From Dissophora ornata (taxonomy: Eukaryota > Mortierellomycota > Mortierellomycetes > Mortierellales > Mortierellaceae): 56,628 nt of DNA. The stretch spans positions 1 to 56,628 of the forward strand of contig MU616618.1 in assembly GCA_025201705.1 (NCBI GenBank), in the 5' to 3' direction. Under the pieces are notes generated by a model. The model ran no database searches and was not told the DNA's origin. It worked only from the letters and a program-made list of their open reading frames with translations. Each line of letters opens with the position of its first letter. The stretch's first letter is position 1. Below are positions 1 through 12,113 of this stretch, piece after piece. The translations under genes and the position numbers were made by a program.

Positions 1-1337
1 GGGGGAAATAGAAAAAGAGAACCAGAAAAGAGATGCGAAACTGTGATAAAGACAAGTTGTGGGAAACACTGCAGTTTGTTTTGTCGATGTGTGCATTGTG
101 GATGTCGCTCTACTTGTTGTTGTTGTTGTTTTTGTTGTGTTGTTGTTTTGGTATCTGTCTTGCCTCGGAGCGTTGTGCAACTATCGAGCAAGCCCACGGC
201 ATGGGCCTGTTATGCTGATAAAACCATGATGAGGCCTAGGCGTAAAACACATTCTCTTGCATATGCAGCAAGAGAAAAGGAAAGAAAGAGGTAGAGGCCA
301 CGCCGACAATGGAGGGGCACCGGACACATCTCTTCCAACAATAGGGGAAGCACAACAAAGAACATGCAAATGCACAGTGTTGTCGTGGAGTGCTGGTCTA
401 GTGCTGTCTTTCTTTCTCTCTCTCGCTCTTCTCGACGCTGTAACAGTCATTTCTTCTTTTGGGGGTTATGTTGGTGATGATGTTTGCATGCGATGGCTTC
501 TGTTTGGTTTATTTTAAATGCGTGTATGTCATCGGGCATGTCAACGAGTATGCAGCTTGGATTTGTAGGGTCAAAAAGGGACTCAATGAGGAAGGGGAAG
601 GAGGGGGGAGGGGGCGTGATGGTAAACTAAAAAGCGTAAGCAGACAGACGGACAACATCGATCATTCGTTCGCAACCATTTCCACCATGCTGCTTGGTAT
701 CGCCAGGAAGCAACGCGACAGCCATCGCCTATCGGCATCAGCACTGACATCAGCGCTGACATCAGCCTGCTCCGCCTCATCGTCGTCTTGTTTTCTATGG
801 GTCGGTTCCAACGGATGGCTATGCTTGAGGGGGGAGTTGCGCATCCCATTATCTGTGTGGTGCGACGTAGTCTGTGCTGATGGATGGTGCATGGTGGCAT
901 GGTGGCATGGTGGCATGGATGGAAGGAGAGAAACCGGGTGTGATCATGGTGTGTGTGGGAGGGAGGGCGGTGTCCACCGCAGTGCCGGCTATCGCCGGAG
1001 AGGGGGATGGGCTGGGGATGGGTCGTCTTCGCCAGTGGTTGGGTGCGACACTGGCATCCAATGTGTCGATGCATTGCAATAATTGCACGGCGGCGACGTC
1101 TTTTTTTTCTTATTTGCTCTCCCTCCTCGCCCTTTGCTTCAGTTCAGCTCTCTTTCCTCCTTTTGCACGTCCCTTCTGAACCCATCCTCTCATCTCTTTA
1201 TTCCTCACCCCCATCTCGTCCCGCTCCATTCCCCGCTCAAATACCCATTCGGCTCATTCACTCACAACCCGCTGTCTCTCTCTCTCTCCCTCTCTCTCTC
1301 TCTTTCTCTCTCCCTCTCTTGCATTGTCCTGCCCGAC
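1..1337. other. Intergenic / 5' flank of homeodomain gene
   Basis: I see no supportable gene here; open frames on both strands are low-complexity and mutually overlapping. It holds a TTG-rich tract (about 112-150), a short tandem GGTGGCAT-type repeat (about 887-922) and, from about 1160 to 1325, a strongly pyrimidine-rich stretch with a CT microsatellite directly ahead of the homeodomain start codon. Pyrimidine-rich leaders of this kind are common in fungal core promoters and 5' UTRs. Confidence 0.6.
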
Positions 1338-3878
1338 ATGTCCTCAGATCAAAGCCTGCTTCACGGCGCCGACCCTGCCTCCAATTCACAGCAGCAGTCG
1401 GGTGACTCCAACACCGCCCCGGTCACTCCCAGCAGCACCGGCAGCAACACCGCCACCAATAGCGCCAGCAGCCAGCTGCAACCAGCAGCAGAGCAGCCGA
1501 AAAAGGCAAAGCGAAAGCGCATCACTCCCGAGCAGCTCGAGGACCTCGTCGGGCTGTTCGAGAAGACCGACACCCCCTCGTTCGAGATTCGCGAGGGCCT
1601 GGCCAAGAAGCTCGGCATGACCAACAGGGAGATCCAGGTAATGATGACCAGCATTGACCCCGTCCCCTCTTCGCGCACTCCTCACAGCGGTCCGTCTTCG
1701 GATGAGTGGGTGACCAGACAACCTTATTAAATCGAAACCTTGCTCGAACATACACTATTGTGTACTTCGACTTGTATACCAACCCCATCGTAGGTCTGGT
1801 TCCAGAACAGGAGGGCCAAGGCCAACAGGATCAAGATCAATGAGCAGGCGGCATTGCATCACCAGCAGCACCTCCAGCACCAGCAAATGCAGCAGCAGCA
1901 GCACCAGCAGCAACAGCAGCAGCACCTCCAGGGCCACCATCATCTCGGCCACCATCACCGGAGCAACAGCAGCAATGGCTTTGGGGCACCCCATCCTAGT
2001 CTGGTCCACTCTGCGCCCGCTACGCCACTACAGCCCTTGCCGGGCCACCACCATCACCACCAGAACAACGGGGCGATGCCCTCGTCCGCCCAGGAGCCCT
2101 CCTCTTATGGATTCTTTGGCGCCAACGACTCGTCGTCACCACCCATGACCATGCCCACCCCAACGCCTCGCGCACACCACTCGCACGGACAACCCAGTCG
2201 GCGCCCCGCGAGCATGTACAGCGTCGGGACCTACGGACATCTCCACCAATCTCAGCAGTTTCCGCAAAAGCCAGGACAGTTCCAGCCCCAGCACCCATCC
2301 TCGTCTGCATCCTCGACCTCCGCGGCGCACTATGGCCCATCAGGTACACATTCCCATAATGGAGGCCATGGCCACTCAAACTCGTTCTCACACCCTGCAG
2401 GTCCCTACGGCATGGATATTATCCTCCCAGCAAATTCGTCCACGTCCGCGTCCTCATCTTCGTCACAGAGGCCTGTGCTCCCACCACCCATCACCACCGT
2501 GCCACCTCGCAGACAAGGACAGTCGATGGAGGAGTATGAGGACTCGAGACGTGCACATCGACACGAGCGCACCTTGTCGGAGGGCCACCCGGCGGGCTAC
2601 ACATCGCCAACGTCGGTCTCGCCCGTTTCTCCTTCAGATCGTCATATGGACACCCAGTATCGGGATGAACATGAGGAGGATTCGCCTACTTCTGCCACTC
2701 AGTCCTCTCCATTCGCCAACGGTGGTAATAACAACGGCGGCAGCACCACCAGCAACCGAAATAGTACATCTCTGGCCTCGTTTGGATTAAAGGCAATGAG
2801 CAAGGATCGATCTGAGGAAGCAGAGCCCAGCGTGATCCCACGGGAGCGATCTTTGGCGAGTGCATACTACAACAATCCTGCCCAGGCGGCAAAGAACCGA
2901 CGATCATATGATGATGCGCTGTACGATGAAGATCAGCAGTTGATGCGCGACAGTTTCAACATGGACACGAGACTCGTCATCTCTGAGGATGAGCCACGAC
3001 CAGAGTCTGCGATCGATCTCCTTGCCTATGCAGCAGCCTTTGTGCAAGAGTCAGAGGAGCACAACAAGGACGGCAAGGATGCGGAGGAGAAGAGGGACGG
3101 ACTCGGACATCTCAGCTCGAGCAACAAGCGTCAGTCGTTCCACGGCCCCACGGGTTACCCCAGTAAGGAGCCTTTCCAGGATGACTCATCTCGCTATTCG
3201 TCTGGCGGCATGGCCTGGGAGGCCAGTTCACCTGCAGGCAGCAATAATGATGTGATGCCTGTTCCAAGACGACGAGGCGGTGATGATGCGCCTTATGCGC
3301 CGCGTCGTCCTCGCCCAGTGACATATGGCGGAAGTGGGAACATGTATGATCATCAAGAGAGCCAATTCCTGCCTCAGTCGCCTTCTTCGTCCCTGGGATC
3401 CTATGGCCGCCCAATATCAAGCGCAGGTGCGAGACGGTCGAGCAACCGCAACTCGACAGAGGTTGGCAGCAGTGGATTGTTGCTACAGCGTGGCTTGACG
3501 AGGCCCAGGCGTTCGAGTTCAACGGCTGTGTCAGGAATGATGAGCCATATGTCGGTGTCTTCGATGACGGTATTGCCACCGATCATCAATGAGAACCGGC
3601 TGTTGTCGCCTGCTATGGTGCCTTCGCCTCAGTTTGGGGCTTCGCGATTGACGAGACAGGATAGTCAGGGTAACACCAACAGTGGCGGTATGAATGGTAG
3701 TGGAGGTGGAGCAACACGGGAATCGCCTGGATCGGACTCGTACTCGTATAACGAGTCACATACGAGTAGGGATGACATGGAGGATATTGAGGACGAACAG
3801 ACAGAGTACGAGAGACAGCGGGCGGCGAAGCGTCGTAGCGGTACAGCCAACTCTTTCTTTGGCATGGGCGTCAAATAG
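1338..3878 (+). CDS. Homeodomain transcription factor
   Basis: Two exons, 1338-1637 and 1794-3878, joined in phase 0, encode about 794 residues. The homeodomain lies at residues 57-114. A basic arm (KKAKRKR) leads into helix 1 (EQLEDLVGLFEK), and the intron falls exactly before the recognition-helix motif VWFQNRRAK, so neither exon alone shows the full domain. The rest is low complexity: a His/Gln-rich stretch right after the homeodomain, then Ser/Pro/Asn-rich sequence with acidic patches, typical of a fungal regulator with disordered activation regions. It should act in the nucleus as a sequence-specific DNA-binding protein; the target genes cannot be told from sequence. The start is the first ATG after the CT-rich leader. 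An in-frame 57-nt GT-AG segment at 2344-2400 could be an optional intron. Confidence 0.9.
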
Positions 3879-3958
3879 AGAGAGCTAGTAGGAGGTAGAG
3901 AACCGCAACACACAGACACACACACAGACACACACACAGACACACACACACACCCACA

Positions 3959-3996
<38 letters not shown>

Positions 3997-4335
3997 TACC
4001 AACTTTGTACCAACATCTAACATGCACCCAGCAACAGCACTAAAAGAGAAAATCAAAAAATCAAAGAAAAAAAAAATCAAACAGGAATATATCGTTTTTA
4101 GATTGACGCATACAAACACCATTGATCCCATTAATGCAACACATTGTTGGGCTCTGATTTGTGTCGAATTTAAAGACATGATAATTGCACGTACATATGT
4201 CAAATGCACGTGACTGTACGTAAATTTGATGAAAAAAATGTGTAAACAAAAAAAAACCCCCCTCCGCTCCCCAACTAAAAGAATGGCGAATGCTCGTCTG
4301 GGTTAGATTCTTTCTTTTGCTTTAAATCAACAAAA
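3879..4335. other. Intergenic region with CA microsatellite
   Basis: This lies between the homeodomain stop and the RPS21 start. It contains an interrupted CA/CACAGA microsatellite (about 3905-3990), then A-rich sequence. No coding sequence is supportable. Confidence 0.7.
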
Positions 4336-5293
4336 ATGGAGACCCCCACCGTCACCCTCGAGACCTACGTCCCCCGCAAGTGGTAAATAGCAGAGCTTGT
4401 GGTGGTGGCGCGATTGCTGAACTGGAGACAAATTGGGATTCAGGATTATGATGGGAAATGATTGTTATTCCATGGATCATCATCACAAGGCACATCAAGC
4501 GACATTATTATATTTTGGGGGAGGATCACATTTGCTTGCAATGTGATGAATCGATCATCCGACAGAGGGATGGCTCTGGCATGCACAGTACACTGATGGG
4601 ATCAGGATCAGGGTGCAGCAGAGATTGCTGTAATTCATGTGGAGACCATCATCAAAATCAACATGATGTTTCTGCTGGATCTCTGCTTGGATCACATCCC
4701 TTTGTCCCATACAAAATTTTCAACTTGTCAAGTCAACAAGTGTCTCTTGAACGACAATACCAACAATACGGATATCATTAACCACCAACCACCACCAACC
4801 AACACCCTAAAAAAATAGAGAGAGAGAGAGAAGCAACTGTTTTCAACAACAAAAAAAAACTTCACGCCAGTCGCAGCCATCATCCGCCAGTCGCAGCCAT
4901 CATCCCCCCCCCCCTCTCTCTCTCAGGATACAGGATTACGCACGCGTTTTTATAGGCGGATTCAATATGTCACAAAGAGAAGCAAACCCTGAATCATGAC
5001 CCTCACGAAAAATATTCTATCTCTTTTCCTCCTATGGTTTCTGCAAAAAACATTTAGCTCTGCCACCAACCGCCTCATTGGCGCCAAGGACCACGCCTCG
5101 GTCCAGATCAACATTGGTGATGTTGACGAGAACGGTCGTTACACCGGTGCCTTCACCACCTACGCCCTCTCTGGTTACGTTCGTGCCCAGTCCGAGGCTG
5201 ATGACTCCATCAACCGCCTTGCCACCAAGGATGGTTGTACGTATTGACCTTTTTTTTTCTTCTTTTCGACTCTGATGGGAATCCAAAAGGCTG

Positions 5294-5336
<43 letters not shown>

Positions 5337-5369
5337 GTGTTGTCCATGGTCTGGAGCTACCAGAAGTAA
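4336..5369 (+). CDS. RPS21: 40S ribosomal protein S21 (eS21)
   Basis: Three exons, 4336-4382, 5058-5236 and 5338-5369, encode an 85-residue protein, the usual size of eS21 (yeast about 87). The reading begins [15 protein letters not shown] and contains the family-diagnostic stretches [19 protein letters not shown] and [18 protein letters not shown], ending in [12 protein letters not shown]. eS21 sits on the solvent side of the small ribosomal subunit and is needed for 20S pre-rRNA maturation. Exon 1 is only 47 nt and is followed by a 675-nt intron, very long for this gene set; long first introns in ribosomal-protein genes often carry regulatory sequence. The second intron (101 nt) contains a CT microsatellite just ahead of its acceptor. 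The upstream gene is on the same strand and UAP1 is convergent downstream. Confidence 0.96.
4865..4904 (+). repeat. Perfect 20-bp tandem duplication in RPS21 intron 1
   Basis: Two exact head-to-tail copies occupy 4865-4884 and 4885-4904 (unit begins CGCCAGTCGCAG), followed by a C-run and CT tract. They lie in the 3' third of the long first intron. Confidence 0.85.
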
Positions 5370-5791
5370 ATAGAGAAAATAGCTCTTTTTGTACTGTTAC
5401 TCTATAAAAGCATTGACGTGCTCGCCATTCAAACATCTACTCCAAGTTCATTTATTTGATATAAGAAGGAAGGAATTTTTTTTTTCTTTTTTTCGTCCGC
5501 TGGGTATACGCCACTGGGAAAAAAGCTCAGCGCGCTGGGGACCTATTCTTGTTTTTCTTTGGAGGAACGTTCTATAAGAGTGTTTTTCTATGGTGAGAAA
5601 AGAAAAATCTTGGATTTTGTGTACATGGCTTCTTTTTCGCGATGGAGAGAGGGATGATTATGAACGAGAGAGTGAAAGAGGAGGAGGGGGTACTGAATAA
5701 AGACAAAAACAAAAAAAAAAAACAATCACAAAAACAAAGGGGCCGGGGAGGGGGGAAAGAGGCTTTCCGGTTGTCCACCCTTCCTTTTCCT
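5370..5791. other. Convergent 3' intergenic region (RPS21 / UAP1)
   Basis: This 422-bp stretch is shared by the 3' ends of RPS21 (plus) and UAP1 (minus). It is A- and purine-rich on the plus strand in its right half. I see no coding sequence in it. Confidence 0.6.
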
Positions 5792-7958
5792 TTAGTAGAC
5801 GGCCTTCTTGAGGTCCTCCAAAGTGCGGATCGAGATAGGAGTCTTGATTGACTTGCCGGCAACGAAACCGAGTCCCTCGCCAGAGTAGGACACCAAAGGC
5901 GAAATCTCCAATGTGGGTGCACCCTCGAGCTGCTCATCGTCCTTGCCAACAATGACCTTGCCGCCAGCCTGCTCAATGAACCGGACGTGCTGCTGCAAGA
6001 TATCCCGTCTGGAGGTCTCGGGGCAGTCCTCGCCCGTACCTGGTGCGTTCTTTAATGGTGAGAACTCCTCGCGACGATCGACCTCAAAGACAGCCATGCG
6101 CTGCGTGAAGGGGAAGACATCAAAGACAAACATCTCGAGCTTCATGCCGTTGACCTGCTTGGGCGCGATGGTCTGGCCAGTGGCCAGGTCCACAGTCTTG
6201 ATCTTCTTGCGAGCAATGTGGTACTCAAGCTCGCTCTCGAACGATTCGACTTTGTTCAAAAAGTCGACAGTGTAGAAATGGTTGACGATATTACCAGCTC
6301 CGAACGCCAACTGGCCATTCTTGGGGTTGATCCTCTGTGCGACTTCGTCATCAATCTCCGAGTACTCCACGACGTTGAACGCCTCGTTTCTCAAGCAGAC
6401 CACACCGACGGGCTCATCGGGCGACTTTTTACGGACGACCTTGGCACCGCAATCGGCGTTCTTCTGGACACAGTATCCGATGAAGACGGGGTCGGCAACA
6501 CGGACGAGACAGTTGTCGACGCAGTAGGCGTGCAGGTATTCGATCTTGCGCTCCGCCATGTTGGAGAGGACACCGGTCCCGCGAAGAGCAGCATAGACGC
6601 CTCCGTTGCCATCGGGCGCAACTGCGATCTGGGACTTGGACTCCAACATGATCTTGCCGTCAAAAGTCATGCAGGGAAGCGTTCCTATTTTAGTTTCATA
6701 ATATTTGCGTTTTCGTTAGTGATGCGGCTCATGTAATTAATTATAAGCTTTGTTTGTGTTGTTCGGAGATCCTGTGTGGGGGAGCTCGTAATGGACGGCG
6801 TCTCTGCCCAGTTCAAGTGGATTCCAAAAACGACCATCCAGCTTTCTCGCGCCTCTTCTCAGTTATGCGAAAAGCACGGTGAGAGGGGGAAGGCATTTCC
6901 TTTTGTTCTCCTTATTCTTGAACACATGCTGCTTTCTAGCTGTCATCTTGGTATGGAGATAGCCCCTACTGCCCCTGAACCCCCTCTTTTTCTTTCTTTT
7001 TTATCTTTTTTTTTTTTACCACGCCCCAATCCCACATCCCACAGCCGCAAAAGCCGAAATCTCAGATGGAGGACATTGCCACATATCAGCCTGCACCCTC
7101 TGCGCCACATCATGCATGAACACTCTGATCAAAATTAGACCCGATCGATAGCGAATGAAAAGTAGACGATAAAAAAAAAAAAAAGAGGCCCTTGAAGTTC
7201 CAAGTTCCTCTGTATGTGTGTGTGGAGAATGGTCCCATGACACACACACCCTCAAAACCTCAAAACAATGAGTTCTCGTACAGCATAGCCTTACCTTGCT
7301 CAAAAAAGACAATGTTCTCGCTCTCGAGTCCAAAGTATCCGTTCTCCTCAAAGAACTTGACGGTGGCAGGGCGAGTTGGGCCAGAGGTCATGACATACCA
7401 CGGGATCACGACCTTGCTCTGGGCGCCCTCTTGCTTGCTCGCCAACTCCTGCAGCCTCAAGATACGCTCGGCCTGGATCTGGAACAGAGATTTGGACGAG
7501 GGCAGATTGATATCATAGCAGCCCTTAGGCGCGCTCGATCCCAGACGGGTTCCCTGACCACCTGCAAGCAGGATCACTCCGACTTTGTTCTTCGAAATCT
7601 GGGTCAGACCAATGTTCTCCCATTCTTTGACCTTGTCCGACGAAGCCTCCAGGATCGAATCAAAGCATTCCTTTGGCAAGGGTGCCAAAAGGACAGATTG
7701 GTTGTTAAGCATAGGCGAAGGGCAGGTCGTGGCCTTCTGATGGATCCGGTTCGAACGCTCGACGTTCAAGGACTGCAGCTGGGTCAGAAGTGCAGCCTGC
7801 TCGCTCTGAGGGAGGTCGTCATAGAAGTTAAGGAGGTGGCCCTGGCCGGCAGCTTGGTAACGCTCCTTGATTTGCTGGAAGGTCTGCGACGAGGCGCCGG
7901 TGTTGGCGTCGACGGGCTTTGGCGTCTGGATAGAGAGTGGGGCGGTCGCGGCAATCAT
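5792..7958 (-). CDS. UAP1: UDP-N-acetylglucosamine pyrophosphorylase
   Basis: The minus-strand exons 7958-7295 and 6684-5792 encode about 518 residues, normal for the family. The enzyme makes UDP-GlcNAc from UTP and GlcNAc-1-phosphate in the cytosol, the last step of the hexosamine pathway that feeds chitin, N-glycan and GPI-anchor synthesis. Visible family signatures are the nucleotide-binding loop LLAGGQGTRLG with the following PKGCYDINLPS, PWYVMTSGPT, EQGTLPCMTFDGK across the splice junction, PDGNGGVYAAL, YCVDNCLVRVADP and NIVNHFYTVDFL. The 610-nt intron is long, but it splits EQG from TLPC exactly as needed (G|GA). I chose the ATG at 7958; an in-frame ATG at 8039 would add 27 residues without family resemblance. 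Confidence 0.95.
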
Positions 7959-9948
7959 AGTTGGAGCGAAAATTTTAGGAGAGAGAGGGTTGTGGAGAGG
8001 GTGTGGAAAGGAAACGGAAGAAACAAAGGGTATATGCAAGATGGGGTGATGGGGTGAAATACTAAAACGAGAGATGCAAAGATGATGAAAGAAAAAAAAA
8101 AGAAAAAAAAAGAGTTTGAGAGCAGCAAGTTAGGCTGGGTGATAAGGGACCTCGGCCGTTATTTAAAGGTTGGCTGGATTGTGGTTGAATGACGGAGCAG
8201 ATGCCTTACCGGTGGTGAAGTTGCTATGAGATGAAGAAGAGAATGGGAGAAAGAGATGGATGGATGATGGATGGATGCACGAGTATATACGTGTGTGCCG
8301 GTGCTGGAGGGAATGAAGCTAGTGAAGCTGGTGTGATGAGGAAAGCAGTGATGAGAGTGATTCCGATGAGGACCAGGGCTACCGGCCAGTGCAAGTCGGG
8401 ACCAGCCGTGCAAGTCGTTTTATTAAATGATGCGTGCGCTCTCATTGATTGGCACCAACAACAGGACGGACCAGCGCTATAAATAGCGGACTGACCACTG
8501 CACCATTTGCACTATTTGCACTGATCCGCCTTAGTGCAGAACCAGCCTGTCTGACGCACGCCCACTCTGCTCCGTGGGCTGGTTGGAACAGGCACACACT
8601 GCACAAATCAAACAAAGACACTCATTTCACTTATTTCCGTCTCCCGCTGTGCCTGCAAGGGCCACACAGCCATTGCATATTCGCACCACACACACACGCG
8701 CATCATCCACATCCACACACCCGTACCCGCATTCACATGTGCGCAGAACGCATGTTGCTGCTGCACATCCACCACCCTTGCCCAGCACATCGTCGCTCGC
8801 TCGCATCCCTCGAACACAGGGACACAGGGGACGCTGGCATGGGAGGATTCGGGTCCCCCTCCCACCAAGATCCTATAGATAGAACTCGCCTCCAATGTGC
8901 GCTGTTGGGAGCAAATGCGCAGATTTAGATCGCCCTAAATAATACACTTGGTCGAGAGCAATGCTGCTGCTCCTCTGCAACCAAGGCCCAACACCGCGAC
9001 CCATCTGTCCTACGCAACACAGATCTACTCTCTCGCGTCCACCGTGCTACAGTACCGCGATCGCTAGTCGCGAATTGAAAAGCAAACGCCACCAAGGTGT
9101 TTCATCAGCAGCTCTGAAAAATTATATTTGGATACCCTCCAAACCCTCCACTGAAAGCCCAACGCCATACGCCGAAACATACCTGAATCACACAACGTGA
9201 TTTGTCCAAGGGAGCAGGCTGGATGTCCATCCCGGCTGACATGTGGTAGTCTGCCGAAACTTGCAGCTCATTGTCTGGGACAGGTCAAGCAATATAAGCG
9301 GAGGGCAAGGGGTGGTTCCAGACTCTCAAAGGCTCTCCAGATGTAACTGAAGCCGTTGATGGGGCTCCACCCCCCCCCCATGTAATATGTATCCTTGACA
9401 TGGCACATTATTATGAATCGCTCGGAAGCGCGACTCTCAAGGACGCTTTTGACCGGCGATGGTGAAACCATGCACAAAAACCTGGCATACACCCTAGTGC
9501 GATTTCTTTCGGGAGGAGAGTGTCGTTTGTCTGATGCCGCTTACGCAGCCGTCGTTCCGCGTCACAAGAGTCACAAGACATCCGAACCGGATTTGCCTTT
9601 CACTGACGCGTTAATCGCGCTGCAGCCTTTCATGCTCCGCCAGATACCGTTGTCTCTCCTGCCTATTCTCCTATGCTCGAGCCTTTCCTTCTGCTGTGAA
9701 ATCGCGTCTTTCCCGCAAGCTCCACCCTAAAACGTCCCCTTCTCCTCTTCAAGTGGATGACCTTTTCTTGCAATCCCTTTTTTTTTGTCTCTCTCTTTCT
9801 CTGTGCGCTTCGCCAATCCACCCTTTTCACATTCTCCCGCATGGTCCTTTTCTTGCTTTTTTTTGGGCGATATATAAAATGATGCATTTTTGTTTTTTTT
9901 GTTTTCTTCTTCAACTTTCTTTTCCCCCAACTCATTTTTTCAAAAATC
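7959..9948. other. Long intergenic region
   Basis: About 2 kb lies between the divergent UAP1 and coiled-coil genes. A symmetric TATA-like sequence (CTATAAATAG within a GCGCTATAAATAGCG context) sits at 8478-8487, about 520 bp upstream of the UAP1 ATG. Several overlapping open frames at 8.4-9.0 kb have no recognisable composition or splice structure. T-rich tracts precede the coiled-coil gene start at 9949. Confidence 0.5.
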
Positions 9949-11620
9949 ATGCCCCTCGGTATGTATCAATCAAATCCGCATCCTCTATTTTGTTACTTTT
10001 TTTTGACATCTGATTTTCGTATTACTGACAGACAGGATTCCTGCGTCCCTTTTTGTTTATAACATAGAATCTGAACAGCCTGTCGATCAACTTGAGGTCT
10101 TGCAAGAGCAGTTTCAAGACTTTCATGTAGGAGTTGCCCAGGAACAGGGGGAGGAGAGGGAGAAGGTGAAGGAGGAGACGGAGGAGGAGACGGAGGAGGA
10201 GAAGGTGAAGGTGAAGGAGGAGACGGAGGAGGAGCGCGACAACCCCATAAAAGGGCACCAAGAAGACGACAACATCAAGAGCAAGGTCACTCGTACTCCT
10301 GCGAAACCCGGAACCTGGTACAACAATGTCAACGCTGAGCTTGAGCGAGAACGAGGGGAACACGAGATCACCAACGCTGAGCTTGAGCGAGAACGAAGGG
10401 ACCACGAGATCACCAAGGCGGCTCTCAAGAGAGAGAAGGCAAACCACGCCGGGACCAAAGAGGACCTTGCCGACGCTGAACAAGATCTCAACAGCGCCAA
10501 AGCAGACTTCGAGAGGGAGAGTGAGAAAATGCATACCAAAGCCAAGCAGCACGTTGCCGGCATTGAACAAGACCTCGAAAACACCAAAGCAGCTCTCGAG
10601 AGGGAGAAGGAAAAGCGCATCAAGACCAAGCAACACGTTGCCGATATCGAACAAGATCTCGAAAGCGCCAAAGCAGCTCTCGAGAGGGAGAAGGAAAAGC
10701 GTACCAAGACCAAGCAGCACCTTGCTGAGATTAAACAGCACCTGGCTGACACCGAACAAGTTCTCGAAAGCGCCAAAGTAGCTCTCGAGAGGGAGAAGGA
10801 AAAGCGCACCAAGATCAAACAGCACCTTGCCGAGACCAAAGAGTACGTTGCCGAGATCGAAGAAGATCTCGAAAACGCCAAAGCAGCTATCGAGAAGGAG
10901 AAGTCAAAGCGCACCAAGACCAAACAGCGCCTTGCCGGGACCAAAGAGTACCTTGCCGAGACTAAAGAGTACATTGCTGAGATTGAAGAAGATCTCGAAA
11001 GCGCCAAAGCAGCAATCGAGAAGGAAAAGACAAAGCGCACCAAGACCAAACAGCGCCTTTCCGGGACCAAAGAGTACCTTGCTGAGACCAAAGAGTACCT
11101 TGCCGAGACCGAGCAAGATCTCGAAAGCGCCAAAGCGGCTCTCGAGAGGGAGAGGGCAAAGCGCACCAAGACCAAGCAGCGCCTCGCCGGGACTGAACGA
11201 GATCTCGAAATCGCCGAGGAGGGCCGTGACAGCATCCAACAGGACCTCAACAAGACGAAGAAGAGCCTCTCCGAAAGCAAACGTCAGCAGGCGCTTAACC
11301 CACAAGAAGTCTTCACAGTCCTAAGAATTAAAACTTCTGAAAAGCCGTCGTACCGTTTCTTGAGCCGTCAAGACGAAATACAATTCGAGTCTGGTCTCAA
11401 AAAGTGTATTGACGAATATGGACCGGCAGAGGAGGTGACTGAACTCCGGTTTTGCAGGTCTCCGAATGCAGGCAATCTAATCGTATTTATGAGGGGCGAC
11501 ATCGAGGCCCCGTTTACGATGGTCGGTAGCACATTTACCCTGAAAGAAAAGTTTGAAGAAGATGACATGATCAAGTATATCACCAAGATCTTCAAGAAAC
11601 ACCATGCGGTTGAGGAGTAG
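9949..11620 (+). CDS. Coiled-coil repeat protein with novel C-terminal domain
   Basis: I do not recognise this protein. The proposed exons are 9949-9958 (ATG CCC CTC G, only 10 nt) and 10032-11620, with a 73-nt intron (GTATGT donor, ACAG acceptor) that puts the long frame in register, giving about 532 residues. Residues up to about 35 form a short ordered-looking head (IPASLFVYNIESEQPVDQLE). Then come an acidic Glu/Lys stretch and, over roughly residues 105-420, long coiled coil built of imperfect tandem units around ETKEYLAETEQDLESAKAAL and EREKxKRTKTKQ. The last about 105 residues leave the heptad pattern and look like a compact globular domain (VFTVLRIKTSEKPSYRFL to YITKIFKKHHAVEE). The role is unknown; a dimeric or filament-forming scaffold is the plain inference. 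The start exon is the least certain part. Confidence 0.75.
10430..11220 (+). repeat. Imperfect tandem coding repeats (coiled coil)
   Basis: Units of about 100-140 nt recur within the coiled-coil gene, each carrying GATCTCGAAAGCGCCAAAGC followed by a GAGAGGGAGAAG-type block and CGCACCAAGACCAA. Some units insert one or two extra ACCAAAGAGTACCTTGCCGAG blocks. Similarity at the DNA level is high, pointing to expansion by unequal exchange or slippage. Confidence 0.8.
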
Positions 11621-12113
11621 ACCAGAGCAGACACCAAAAAGAATAAAAGAAACAGATTACTTCGAAGCAGACCACAGCATGATAAATTCCTGTCACATGG
11701 GCTGGGACGTGGGAACAATGTGGTCAATGGACAGAATTTTCAGTCGCGAGGAAATTACATTGATGGGTGATATTGTTTCGTGATGTTGGATATATTTAGC
11801 AGATGATGCATACAGAGGCCATGGTTCATGACACGCGTGAGGAAGTTTTCTTTTTACAAGGCGACAGGAGAACTGCTGTAGAGGACGGAGAAGAAACTGA
11901 TGTAGTGAACGAAGGAAAAACTGGTGCAGTAAACGAAGGACAGGTAAGAGACGACGACGACAACAACAATGATGGCAGCGACGATAATGATTCTGCTGGC
12001 GATGGCTGCCTGGCCGCGAAGACTGCGATTACGAAAATCCAACAGATTGCAGAGTCGAGAAGACAGGCAGCGGAGAAAAACGCGACGCTCTCATGGACGT
12101 ACTATTCCTTGAG
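11621..12113. other. Convergent 3' intergenic region
   Basis: This 493-bp stretch separates the stops of the coiled-coil gene (plus) and the Myb/SANT gene (minus). A 104-codon plus-strand frame (11803-12117) is rich in Asp/Asn and overlaps the Myb/SANT stop; I do not consider it a gene. Confidence 0.5.

Noticed and set aside
181..1082. Several overlapping open frames at the left end
   Set aside because: Competing frames on both strands with Cys/His/Ser-biased composition caused by simple repeats; no family resemblance.
5792..6736. Long plus-strand frames opposite UAP1
   Set aside because: Antisense shadows; the minus strand matches UAP1 throughout.
8449..8928. 159-codon frame after the TATA-like palindrome
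   Set aside because: His/Pro/Thr-rich shadow of CA-rich DNA, with an equally long open frame on the other strand.
10123..11280. Long minus-strand frames opposite the coiled-coil gene
   Set aside because: Ser/Leu/Arg-biased antisense of Glu/Lys/Ala repeats; open only because the repeats lack antisense stops.
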